From NCBI GenBank assembly GCA_947247005.1, contig OX365952.1:7152501-7216500 (forward strand): a stretch of 64,000 nucleotides of DNA, written 5' to 3'. The notes below the pieces were generated by a model. It did not search any database. It was given only the letters and a program-made list of their open reading frames with translations, and was not told the DNA's origin. How positions within the stretch are numbered: position 1 is the stretch's first letter; each line of letters starts with the position of its first letter. This DNA comes from Spisula solida. Its lineage: Eukaryota; Mollusca; Bivalvia; Venerida; Mactridae. This document shows positions 1 through 12,000 of the stretch, one piece after another. Made by a program: the position numbers and the translations under genes.

Positions 1-1075
1 CTAAAGCTATGAATATATCAACAAAAAGTACCAAGTCAGAAAATAGAACACCATCTACTCTGCACCTACAAGACCAAAAAATAGAATTTACAGACACTGA
101 AAAACTACTAGCAATCTATGTTGACAACAATCTTAAATGGAGAACACAGGTTCAAACAACTATCAAAAAATGTAATTCACAACTTTACTTGCTTCTTAGA
201 ATTAAACAGTATCTTAATCTTCACTCTAGGAAACTATTCTTTAATGCATACATAGTGCCACACTTAGATTATTGCTGTACTATTTGGGGGAAACTGCAGC
301 AACGAGTTACTCTCTGATGTCATCAAATTTAAAAAAAGAGCTGCTAGAATAATTCTAGACAAAAGTTTTGACACGCCCTCAAAAGAATTATTAAAAGAGC
401 TAAATTGGATGTCCTTTGACCAACGTATTAAGTACAACAAAGCAATTCTTATGTATAAATCTATTAATGAACCAACCTATCCAGTGTATATGACAAATAA
501 ATTCCAAACAATAAATGATAGACATAACTTAAACCTTAGATCTGTACAAGATGCAAAGCTTATCATACCAAAACCTAAAACGGAATTTTTCAGGAAATCA
601 TTTACTTATTCCGGTCCGAAAACATGGAATGACATACCAATACATATTCGAAATGCAGAAAGTCAAAGTAAATTTCAATCTGCCTACATCAAATGGCTAT
701 TCTCAAATTAAAAAAACCAACAAAAAAACAGAGTCATTCAAGAATTTAAAGGGAATTACTCCCACTGACTCCTGCAATAAACTACGATATTGTAGATATT
801 TTATTACTATCTTTTAACTATTCCATACTGATTTAACATTAATGTAATTATGTATCATATATTGTTTCTTGTGCATGTTGTATCATATATTGTTTCTTAG
901 CATATTGTTTTGTCAAGAACTGAATGTTGTTTGATATTGTAAAACCATTCATGATCTTAAATTACTTTCTTGAACACATCTGATCTTTATTACTATGATG
1001 TTTATGTATACTGTCTTGTATATTCTACTGTATATTCTTGTGTTATTTGCAAATGTTGAGTCCCACATGGAAGAT
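1..1075 (+). mobile_element. 3' end of a non-LTR retrotransposon (LINE), truncated by the window edge
   Basis: The segment encodes the last part of a LINE reverse-transcriptase ORF (to the stop near 711) followed by an AT-rich 3' tail of about 360 bases that seems to end near 1,075. The protein is of the Jockey/CR1-like type: an 'LDYC..IWG' stretch, then 'KKRAARIILD', then 'WNDIP' near the end. The 5' part is outside the window. The clade cannot be fixed from this fragment. Confidence 0.7.
9..711 (+). pseudogene. Broken LINE reverse transcriptase C-terminal region
   Basis: Two overlapping frames carry one protein: residues read from 9 to about 290 (a 'VDNNLKW' motif and 'AYIVPHLDYCCTIWG'), then the frame shifts in the run of G at about 286-290. 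It continues as 'NCSNELLSDVIKFKKRAARI' and 'ELNWMSFDQRIKYNKAI' to the stop at 709-711. The region lies downstream of the YADD catalytic motif and is typical of the thumb and C-terminal part of LINE ORF2. Because of the frameshift it cannot be translated as one product, so I call it a dead fragment. Confidence 0.75.
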
Positions 1076-2567
1076 CGGGAAATACATTGTTACAATAAGA
1101 ATAGTCCTTGCTTACCACTCATGATGCGGTAATATGATATTATGATAGTTGTTAATCGTTGTAACACTGTAAATACGTACATGCATGAGTATCATATTTA
1201 ACCCAATTACACTTATCGTTAAATACTTAAACAAATATCATATCATATTTGATGATAACTTCCTCAATCAAATGAAACAATGTTATAAAGGTATGTAGAT
1301 GGGTCGATAATGATACATGATACATTACTTCTACCTCAAAGCCACACCATCTCTCCCAATAGCCTTTTCCGATCATCCAGTAAATAGACTAATTACAAGG
1401 TATTCGGATATTTTTCACAAATGACCAATAATTGACGACAGAATGTTAAATGTATCTGTCGAAATAGTATTCCAAAAGCACACACTTAAGTAAAATGTAT
1501 GGATGACAAAATACTAATTTTGCAAGAGTTGCTTCCCTTAGAATAAAAATTGTGCATTTTTTGTTTACAATTTTGGTAAACAAACCAAATGGAGGTTGTA
1601 TTTCGTATTCTTCCATCATATTGTGTTTCCACCTTTGGGACCCAACTATAGCGCTCAAAATCTCTGGCTCTTCAGATAGGTTACCAATGTATCGCTTTTT
1701 GAAAATAGTCGTCGTTTAAGGCCTATTGTGGCTTCAAGTCCCGCGTTTACAAAGAATCAGACTAAAGCTCAATTCTGCTTTTGCTATTTTTATAAAGTAT
1801 TTGTCAAGTTATGCATCTATATTTCTTTACCTAAACATCTTCAAGACAACAGGTTGAAAACCTTCAAAAATTTCATTTTTAGTAAAAGCATATGTATTGC
1901 ACTTCAGTCAGGATCTAAATCTAAAACCCAGCTTCATTTTATTACACACAATATTTCGGCAAATACTCGTAGAATATTCATTTGTCAAATAGATACAATT
2001 TAAGGAGACATCAATATTGTTTCCTCTGCGTACAATAAATCTTTAATACTTTTTTAAATAAAACACTTTTTAGATTGAGCCAGATCCTGATACTTGTGGG
2101 GCCAGGTGTTTCAGCTCACTCTGATTGTCAATCATAGTTTACGTGCCTGAAGTTCTTGTTCTTTAAAATGTGTAATATTCCCTAGAAGTGGGAGGTCATT
2201 GCACACCCTGGAGGGCAAAAAAGACAAAGGAATGACCCCTCACTTACAACTGCATCATGCAATCAAAGGCAAACAATCAATCAACAACAAACTTAAGTGA
2301 CCAACGCAACAAGGAAGGTGTGGATACATGAACATGTATATCCAATGGTATATAAATCATTTATGTATCGTCCTAGTAAAACACGAGTCCCTTGTGTGTC
2401 AAACGTCTATGAAACCACATTATTTTATTCAAGAATGATCGATGTATTGAAGCATTTATAGAGGTGTGCAGGTCGATTCGTAAAATTCATTTTGACACTA
2501 TACTTAGAGGTTATATTATATTATATATTATATAAATCTTTTCACGAGCGTGGATAGTTACATGGAC
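1076..2567. other. No gene recognised; AT-rich, upstream of the first readable PARP14-like exon
   Basis: No exon with convincing similarity was found on either strand. The segment holds the inverted repeat copy at about 1,370-1,740, listed separately. If the PARP14-like gene has more 5' exons they are either very short here, upstream of the LINE, or outside the window. Confidence 0.5.
1370..1740. repeat. Dispersed repeat, copy 1 (inverted partner at 15,000-15,400)
   Basis: Read as reverse complement, 15,000-15,400 follows this segment closely over about 370 bases. It shares blocks such as 'aatgttaaatgtatctgtcg', 'aaatgtatggatgacaaaat' and 'cacctttgggac', and 'ctttttgaaaata' near the end. No coding capacity is seen; it is probably a non-autonomous element family. 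Confidence 0.75.
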
Positions 2568-2793
2568 ATATCGCTGATTTAGAATGAGAAGCTACTTACG
2601 ACCTTATAAGACTCATAAAAAATTGAAATCTACATCACACGAAGCTTCTTATGAGCCTATTTTCATGAAAATCGTAACTGAAGTTGAAAAAGCTTGATTT
2701 TCCATAAGTAAAAAGTAGTTTCCAGACAGGTTTTTCTTGTTTTCTCAAAATATCGATTTGTACTTACGGCCTTCTCATTCTAGCCAGCGATAT
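2568..2793. mobile_element. Short inverted-repeat element (MITE) just upstream of the first readable exon
   Basis: The left end reads ATATCGCTGATTTAGAATGA and the right end, in reverse complement, reads ATATCGCTGGCTAGAATGAG. The pair continues on both sides with a 'GAAG' and a 'cttacggcc'/'acttacgacc' block. The 226-bp length and the absence of an ORF fit a MITE. It ends about 50 bases before the exon at 2,847. Confidence 0.65.
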
Positions 2794-2846
2794 CAGCACT
2801 TTTTTATTTGTTCAACCATTGAAAACTTTCTTGTTTGTGGTTTTAG

Positions 2847-3019
2847 ATGCACAAACAGTTATTTACACCCACAATCAAAGTCCCTGCCAAGTTGAAGGTC
2901 AGACACTAGATGTGAAAATATTTGACGGAGACATTAAAAGTATTGTTTCCAAAAACGAACCGGAGAAAAAATTGGAACAACAGAGAAGTAAATCAAGGAT
3001 TAACTGTGAAGCTATTGAG
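2847..3019 (+). CDS. PARP14-like: PARP14-like exon 1 of those readable: RRM tail and linker
   Basis: Acceptor 'tggttttag' and donor 'gag|gtaccc'; enters in phase 1 and leaves in phase 0 (173 nt). It encodes the end of an RRM-like fold ('VEGQTLDVKIFD') and a charged linker 'NEPEKKLEQQRSKSR'. The preceding exon is not identified, so this border is less sure than the later ones. Confidence 0.7.
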
Positions 3020-6000
3020 GTACCCGTATTAATGTGTTAAATATTTCATTCTACAATAAGTTTTTTTGTTTTTCATGAAATAAGTTGCTTTCGTAAAGCT
3101 GGTAATGTTTCTTTGAACTTACTTAGTTGGTAAACAATTTATACAGACGAGTTGTCTAACGTAAACAAACAAGCTGCCTAGGTCATGTCACACTGAAAAT
3201 TAGGCATAAGTTTTTGAGGCCATTATGTTACTAAAATGACATTTCTTACGTGATTTTAAAAGCTTGATACTAATTAAGTGTAAATATTGATATGATTAAG
3301 TAAGCTTATTAGGTTAAGGATGAAAATGCAAGCACTTTTTTTCAATGCGGTCCTGCTGTGCTTTGCTAAAGAGACAGATGCGATTTCGGGTATATTGCCC
3401 TAGCTTATTCCAAATAGTCTACTTGGTTATTTCACTATGCAGTGCATTACACCGATACACGCAAAACTACTTCTGTGTTACCAACCAGTTCTTTAGTATC
3501 TTTAGTATGGTGGGAAAGACCGGGAAAGCGTTTCGGAAATAACGATACAAGTGCCCGGTCGTGATACGAACCAAATACCTATCGTTCAGTAGTCAAGAAC
3601 TTTACCCCTCGTCCGCCGTGCCACACTTTCGCTCTTAATCAGGAAATAACAAGTTTGGAAACAGTCGTATATTTCTTTATTAGGTAAGAGGCTTTTGTGA
3701 CATAAGTACAGAACAGTCGTTGCAATATTATTTTGAAAATGCGAGACGTTCAGGCGGGGGACCTGTAAATATATGCAGATTAGATAAGGAAAACGGATGC
3801 CTTCTTCTCCAATTTGAAGATCAGTCAGGTAATATTTATTCAAGTTCTAAACTATATTTTTGGTCTCAACCATGAAATGGCGAGAAGGCATTATCGCCTG
3901 TCAGTGCTAGTGTGCGCGTTTTCGTGTTTTTGTAAAATAAACAATCACGTCTGTTCTATAACTATGGGGTTTCCTTTAGAATCTAAAACTAACATCGTGT
4001 CTTTGTTTACCATGAAGAAGCTGAACATGTGCCATGCACATGTCCCATGTCCATAGCTCCAATGTCAAGATCGGATTTTGAGTTCAACGATCGGTAGGTC
4101 AACAAAATCATAAAACACATGTACTCAATACGATGTGTTAAGATTAACAGGTAAAATAGTCGTGATTGAGCTGCACATAAATGTGTAATTTCTTACGGAC
4201 ATTTTTAATGACTTGATAATATTTCCATGAGCTCCAGAGGAAGGGGATATGTACTAGACAAAAAGCCGTACCATTAAGCCCAGGTTGTAAGTAACTAGTG
4301 GAAATAAGTTTTATGTTACATACCTTTTTCTTTGCTTATGGATTTCAACATTATAGAGTGGCTGTATGGTCAAGGTAGCATACCTGCATATAGGCACATA
4401 TATAAACTGAAAAATAATTCATTTTTTTCAGTTGCATATGCTTCAGTGACACATTACGAGTCATAATTCTGCTGTATGTAAATTACTTGTAAACCAAATT
4501 AATTAGGTAGGTAATTGAATATTCTACTTAACCTCTTCATTGTACCAGGTTATCTTAATACGACATAAGTATGAAGCAACCATTTTCTAAATTTGAATCA
4601 TTATGATTTTAACTTACGTATCTTATTATACTACCATTGCTGTTTTTTTCAAGTGGTTGATGCAGTTCTTCAGCGTGAACATGTGGTGGAAAACTGTCCT
4701 CTTATTCTTCTAAAAATAGAAATGAATACAAAGCAGTTAGTGTTTGCAGACTTCTCTGAAAATACTTCGGAAGATCTGCTTATCAACTTCTTGGAGTCAC
4801 GACTTGCAGTTCCAGTGGATGCCATGTTTATGTATTGGGAAATCAACAAGGCTTTAATACAGTTTTCTAAAGAAATAGGTAATGAATTAATTATTATGAT
4901 GATTTTTATGATCGAGTTTCACCTGTTTACATTATGCAGACAATATTGGTTGCATTTTAGCTCACACAGGGTCCCTTTTTTCTCTAATCTGCTCGAAAAA
5001 AAATTTTATATATGACTTTGTTTGTAACCAAATTTGCACACTATTTGTATTACCATAAGACATTTTTATATAGCCTCCACAATAGTGGTTTTACATCATT
5101 TTGATGATTTAAATTTGAAACTTGAAACAAATCTTAGTCTAATGACAGTAATGACTTTATCAGGTGTGTACATGAACTTATTCTGGCCATATAGACAAAG
5201 ACATCTTGCACCTTCGTATTAATAGTAATGAAGTTTCAAGATAGATTAATCTTAGTTCTTATACCTTGTTTCACAATAATTGAACTAAAATATATTAAAT
5301 CAAATTTTAGGGACATTCAATTACCAGTATACCTTTAGTTTATAGAAAACGGAAACTTCTAATTTGTTTTCTACGTTAGTATCACTATTTCTATTTCCTT
5401 TATCTTGGAAAAACGATTGACCCTAAATGTTATTCCAGATTTTAATAAAGCATGTAGATTGTGTGAAATGGAGAAAATTAATGGTGTTCATATCACACCC
5501 CACCATGTGCCTGTTACAAATACCATCAAAGTAACAAACATACGTGATGTCGCCCCAGACTATGTAGAACGTTACTTTGAAAACAAACATGTCAGCAATG
5601 GTGGAGAGATTCAGAAAGTGAAATTCTACGCAGATCAGGGTTATTGCCTTTTGTCCTTCAAGGATGCAAATGGTAATTTTTTCAACTTGATTCTTAAACT
5701 TTGAAATTCATTTTTGTTTGCATTAATGTAATTTAAGGAAACAGCATAAAACTATTTCCATAGGGACTTTATTTGTGCATTATCTTAGAAGAACTAACAA
5801 ACATTAAGGCAACTTATACTGTGGATGTATATATCTCAGTACGTGTTAATCCTGCACGAATGACGTCGATGTCTCGATAACGTTATCATTACAGATGTAC
5901 CTCATTTTAATGAGTATTTTACCATTATTTTGAAAATGTATACGTACATTAACTCGAATTAACAATTAAAGATAAAAACATAAATCGGACGGGGAAAGCA

Positions 6001-9000
6001 GCACTCGTCAGAAACAGTAGAAAACATAGAAGCAAATCACCTTCCGGCAATGACAACAACGAAAATATACAAAGCAAAAAAAACACAAATAACAAAGACA
6101 CAGCCACAAGTCGATATTATTACACATGTAACACTAGGGCTATGGATGGTCCGACTTCATTGGTATTTTCCAAATAATAATAGATTTCCTATTATATGCA
6201 TATAACTTCCAAATGAGGTGCTTTCGTCGGGAACTTTTGAATTGTTGTTTGAATTGCAGTTGTTCAGAACGTGTGTGGAAAGAAAGATCACAAAATTAAA
6301 GGGGAAAAAGTGAATGTTGAACCATACCTTGAAATTCTCCAGCCAACACAATCAGAGGTAATAAAACTCCCAGATCCAATAGTACTGAAGAATGATGATC
6401 CAAATAAAGTCGAATTTGTAAAACGCCAACCTTCTGAATTAAAAGAAATGATTGGGAAATGCCATGCTAGAATAAACTTGGATTGTTCGCCACTGATGGT
6501 GGAATGCTCACTTGATATTTCTGATGTTTCAAATAGAAAGCGTTTGTCTACATGGGGGAAAGATACGCAATCAGTAATGGATGAATATTTCAATGGACTT
6601 GTTGTAAAGACTAGGAATGTTGAATCCTCGTTGTGGGGAAATGTTGTGGATGCATTAAGCTGTATTGTTATACCAGACACGGTGACCAAAACTGTGGCTA
6701 CGTTTGTAAAGACAGAAAGCTGTTGTATCACTGTAGTTGCACCTAATATCAATTTTGATACAGCATGGAATATCATACATAACACCATTGAGAAAGCTGA
6801 AGAACAATATCATCAAGAAAAGGCAATTGTTACTGAAGAGAAAGTTTTATCCGCATGGAAAATTCGTTATATTGAAACAGTAGGACTTGTGAAGGAGATT
6901 ACTAAAACATCTGAAAGGTTGGATATTGATTTGTCAGACAAAGATGATGGAAAAGTTGTCTTTACAGGTCCTAGACATTCTGTTACAAATGCTGTAAAAG
7001 ATTTGCTGAAACGATTAAGAAACGTTGTACATCGAGAGATAAAATTAAAGCCACAAATGACTCAGCTTGTCCAAAATGGTCAGGTTCAGGACTACATTAA
7101 AGAAACATTTAAGGATCAGTACTTACCACAGAGTTACGTCATATGTGATAGATATATTACATTGTTTGCAAGGGATGAGGATGATCTTGATCAAATGATA
7201 ACAGCTTTTTGGGACATGATTTCTACTGTAGAAATACAACTTGATGAAAGAAAAGCTGAGCTGTTGAAATCCCCCGGATGGGAGAAGCTTGCAAGGTCCA
7301 TGTCGAGGAAACATGGAGGATGCATGGTTATGACTACTAGACGGGAACTTGTTGAAGTTTGTACTACATCAGATCTACGGGATGAAATAGTTGGTGAACT
7401 TCAAGAATTTCTTTCCGAAAATGCTGTCTACAAGAAACAAATAAAAATGTCACCACACATTATTAAGTATATTCAAAAGGTTGCGAGGAAGCGGTATGAC
7501 CAAGAAATTCAAAAGGGCCATTATAAAGCCATTACTCTGGATGAGGACAGGGGTGCCATTACAATACAAGGTGTGTGTATTTGATTTCATTATATGTATG
7601 TTCTGCTTCGTTATGGTGGCCCTGGTTGTCTTGTGTACTTGTAATTATAGCCACTGTTAATATAAAAAATACTAGGTGGGTATATTGTTTTGCCAATATC
7701 GGTCTCAATGTTTGTCGGTCCGATTTGACCAAATGGTTTCCAGAAATTACTCAAGAATGCTGTACCCTAGCGTATGGAAGACTGTCATGACTATCAGATG
7801 ACCTCAGTAGTGTTTTAGGTCCCAGGCCAAAGCCGTGTGAACATTAGTCATCGAAGGAGTATTTCGTGTTCTGTGAGCCCCTTGAAATAATTCTCAGCTG
7901 TTTAGATGAATTATACAGAACCACCATACATCTCTTTTTGTATGTTTACTTATAGTGGTAAAATGGTTAACACTGATTAATTGGATAACTGACTATTTTA
8001 ATGTATCTTATGAATTAAGGTACCACAGATGCATTAAAAGAAGGAGTAGAAATTATACAGAAATTTGAGAAGAGTATTACAGTTCACAAACATACAATAC
8101 GCCACGAGAAGATCAAAGAATACTTTTTGTCTAGCAAAGGCAAAGAATGCTTACTAAAAGTCCAGGAGACAATCCCTTGTGTTCTACATATCGAGGATAT
8201 TGGGTCAACAGGAGCAAATCTATCAGTTGAACGCTATGATAAACTGGTTTGCTGTGCAGAAGCCGATCATACATCTGGAGTTAAGGTATTACATATCTAG
8301 TGTTTTGACTCAAATACGAGGGGGTATCAAAAAGTTCGTGCACTAGGCCTGTCATTTGTTTAGTTTTTGACTGATTTCCGCAAAAATCACACATACATTA
8401 AAATAACTTATTTCGAATTGGTTTTCAAATTTTCATCGAATGTAACATTTTGCTAAATATGTGGCGGTTACTATTGTGACTTAAATAATGCTCCGCGGCG
8501 CACATTAAAAGGATAATTGACTTAACCCTCATCATATACCTATAATTCTGTGATCCGTCATCCGATTTGAAAGATTAAACCACTGACGTAAACATTAAGA
8601 TCGTTGCGTTAATCTCATGTAATTATCATGGCGCTAGTGGCATGCATACTGACGTGACGCCAAAAACACATGGATTTGTGTAGCGTGCTTTTAATCGCAT
8701 TTCATGACGTCGGCGCACTTTTCAAAAAGACGTTACGCTCAGAATATAGGAACGCCATTGCATTTTTATTTTTACTTAGATATTACCCAACACTTGGTTA
8801 AGATTAGAACATACTACTTATGTATGTAGAAGTGAGGGTGTCTCAGGACTATTCCTGTTTAAATAGTATAAGACATGTATAGATGAAAGGGTTAGATGGT
8901 GTTTATCGAGTGTTTGATCACAAGACTTCAAAACGGGACAAATACAACTGAAGTAAACTCAAGGAAGTTGTCGAGGCTAAATCAAGATTGAAAACTATAC

Positions 9001-12000
9001 ACATTTAGCCTACATCCCCGATTGGGCGCATTGGGATAAGGCAATATTACCCAAACTAAGAATGAACATTATGGGTGACGATTCTATGATACAGGTGCGT
9101 TATTGTCGACATGGTCGTTATTGACCGCACATCTCATTATGACGGAAATTATATCATGCGAGTTCAAAGCTTTAACGACCAGTGGGTCAGAACATGGCAA
9201 ACGTATATCGAGTGTGCAAGACCGCACTTCATAAAATAATAATCATTTGGCGATCGAAATGTGACAGGTGTGTTGACGTTGGACGACGTCGTGACGTCGA
9301 AAAGTGCGCCGGGTGGCTGTCGGTCATCTTTTTAATCGGTTAAACTTTTTTATTAATATAAGCATATACCCAACTTGTTATTGGTTTCTTAGTACATAAT
9401 TGAATATATTTTAAGATGGCATAACAAATTATTCAATCACATGACGCATATTGAATTGAGCGGGCCAGTGCACGAACTTTTTGATACCTCCTCGTACGTA
9501 CAGAGTATTTATAGGGCTATAATGATTGTTAGATGTCTGGAGTCATTTGTGGATCGTCAGCATTTGATTTAAAACATCTCCAACCCTTCTAAAACCATCT
9601 TTGGACCCACTCATCATTTAGATATACCCTTGCGTGGTTGCATAACTCTTTAATGTCCACAATCCGTTGTATAACTACATACATGTATATATATGAGCCA
9701 GTCTCCAGGAAAACCTGCTAAAATGACATTATGTAATTACTATAATTATGTAACAAGATTTTGATAAAGCTCTAAAATAAGGAAAAATAGATATCTATTG
9801 ATTCTTTTTTAAGTAATTGACCAATATAGTACTATACCTTAGCTTTAAATTTTCCTATGAATTATGTTGAAAACACATACTTCGTTGCGATTGTGACCAA
9901 TTTCAGAAAAGTACTCCGATTGAGAAAACGAGGATTTAGTTGTTTAAAACAGAAGTAGCCTTTCTCTGAATGCAACCAATTTCGAAATCTATATTGAAAA
10001 GTGAAACATAATTATATAATTTGGTACTATTTTGAACAGTTTATGTCAGGAATTGATCAAATGGTGTAATAATGAAATACTTATTTCAGTTACGTCGAAT
10101 AACGTTCGAATGACGTTTGCGACGTCACACAAAAAGCTTCGAATAGGGACTCTACAAAAACAGCTGTAACTTACTTAAAACTCAAGATATTAACATAATT
10201 TCTTTTGCAATTTGCTTATTTAACATTATCCTGTAATACTATGGAACATCTTAAAATCAATATTTTTGTCAAAATAGCAGGTTTTCCTGGAGTCTAGCTC
10301 ATATAATTCTAAGGCTTTGATAAATGTGCCGTCGCATTAATAGGAATTTTTAAACCATATAATACCATAGCAGCGGATCCATCATAAATTAGCTCTATAC
10401 ATATTTTAAGCTTAATGAGTGCATACAACCCCGTCGAAAATTGGAATTCTATAGCTTGTGCTTACACAATTATGGACGTTAGTGACGAAGAGTAAACGTA
10501 AGACGAGTAGCCATAGCAAGTATCTCATACACTCGACATTCTTTATTGTCGCTTGACTTCAATATATTGGGCAACCGACGGAACCATGTGCTAATCTCTG
10601 CGGTTGTTTTATTTGAATGGCATAAAAATCATAAAGGTAGGGATCAAACGATATACTGTCATACTTATCACTATCATAATATCCTTTCTAGATACAGGTA
10701 TTTGGTGGAGATATATTAAGTCTGCATGGTGATGTATTAGTGAATGCTGCTAACAAACACCTTGAGCACAATGGAGGGTTAGCTAATATTATAGCCAAAA
10801 AAGGTACATTTATACAATCTATTTTTCTACGAATGTAGATCGCAGAAATTTGGCACAAAGGTGCTAACTTTAGGATAACATACATCATTCAATACATGAC
10901 CACTGTAGTTGTTTTATGTTACCGTTGGTTTATAGGCCATACGTACAGCTGTGTTTGTTCCAAATTGGGTAGTCCAAGCTAATTGCGATTGTCCTGTGCA
11001 TGTTTTCAAACAATTGCTGATTATTATTGCCACAAAACGTGTATGTTTTGTCTTTGGTGACAGCTTTTCAAACATGTCATCGACAAGGGATTCGATTTCA
11101 ACGCGCACCAATGCAAACATCGATGCAAACATCAAGCTCTTGTTTATTGTTCAATATTACTACTACATGAAGTATCTTTAATAAGTACTGTTGAAATAGA
11201 GTTAAGCAATATACATTAAATGTTTATAATCGTATTCAACATGTGTATCAGGAGGACGACCAATTGTGGAGGAATGCAAAGATCACATTGGTGCAAATGG
11301 ACCCCTTTCTGATGGTGATGTCTTTGTCAGTACTGCCGGGAGACTTCAATCTAAGATGGTTGTACACGCAGTAGGTCCTCGTTGGTCTGGTGGTAGTCGT
11401 GGAGAGGCAGACAGTCTGAAAAAAGCTATAACTGAGTGCTTAAAAACTGCATCTGGCAAGAACATGAAAACGATTGCCATTCCTGCATTGTGTACCGGGA
11501 AATTTGGTTATCCAGCCAAACTGGCATGTTTGGCCATTGTTGAAGCAGTTGATGTGTATTTAAAGGTATTTGTGTTATTGTATTACCTACTTCATACAAC
11601 TTCAATACAAAAATATTAACCCCACTTGCGAGAATAGCCGGCCATCTATGAGAAAATATCTGCCAATAATTAATAGGAGATATTGTTAATTGTCTGACTA
11701 TTCTGAATATACATGTACATGTAGCAAGGTTATCGATAATATGTGACATTACTTCATTTTTATCAGCTGTGCCAAGGCTCTTGTGATTAAATCAGAGTTG
11801 CAAATTATGGAAATTAAAGTTGATGACACTATTGCTATTCTTGTTGTTATGCTTCTTATGTAAAGAATATTTAACACTAATGTAATTAAATTTGTTATTT
11901 CAGGAGCAAGGTGGTAGCATAAAGAAAGTGCTATTTTGTGATATCAATGTATCAACTGTTCAGGCATTTACTAATGCATTGAAAACGATTTTCCAAGGTG

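Noticed and set aside
1728..2003. 91-codon frame upstream of the PARP14-like exons as a 5' exon
   Set aside because: No RRM-like or other motif, and no matching splice sites.
6288..6788. 166-codon minus-strand frame
   Set aside because: It is the antisense shadow of the long PARP14-like exon 6,260-7,570.
11426..11749. 107-codon minus-strand frame
   Set aside because: Antisense to the macrodomain 1 exon.
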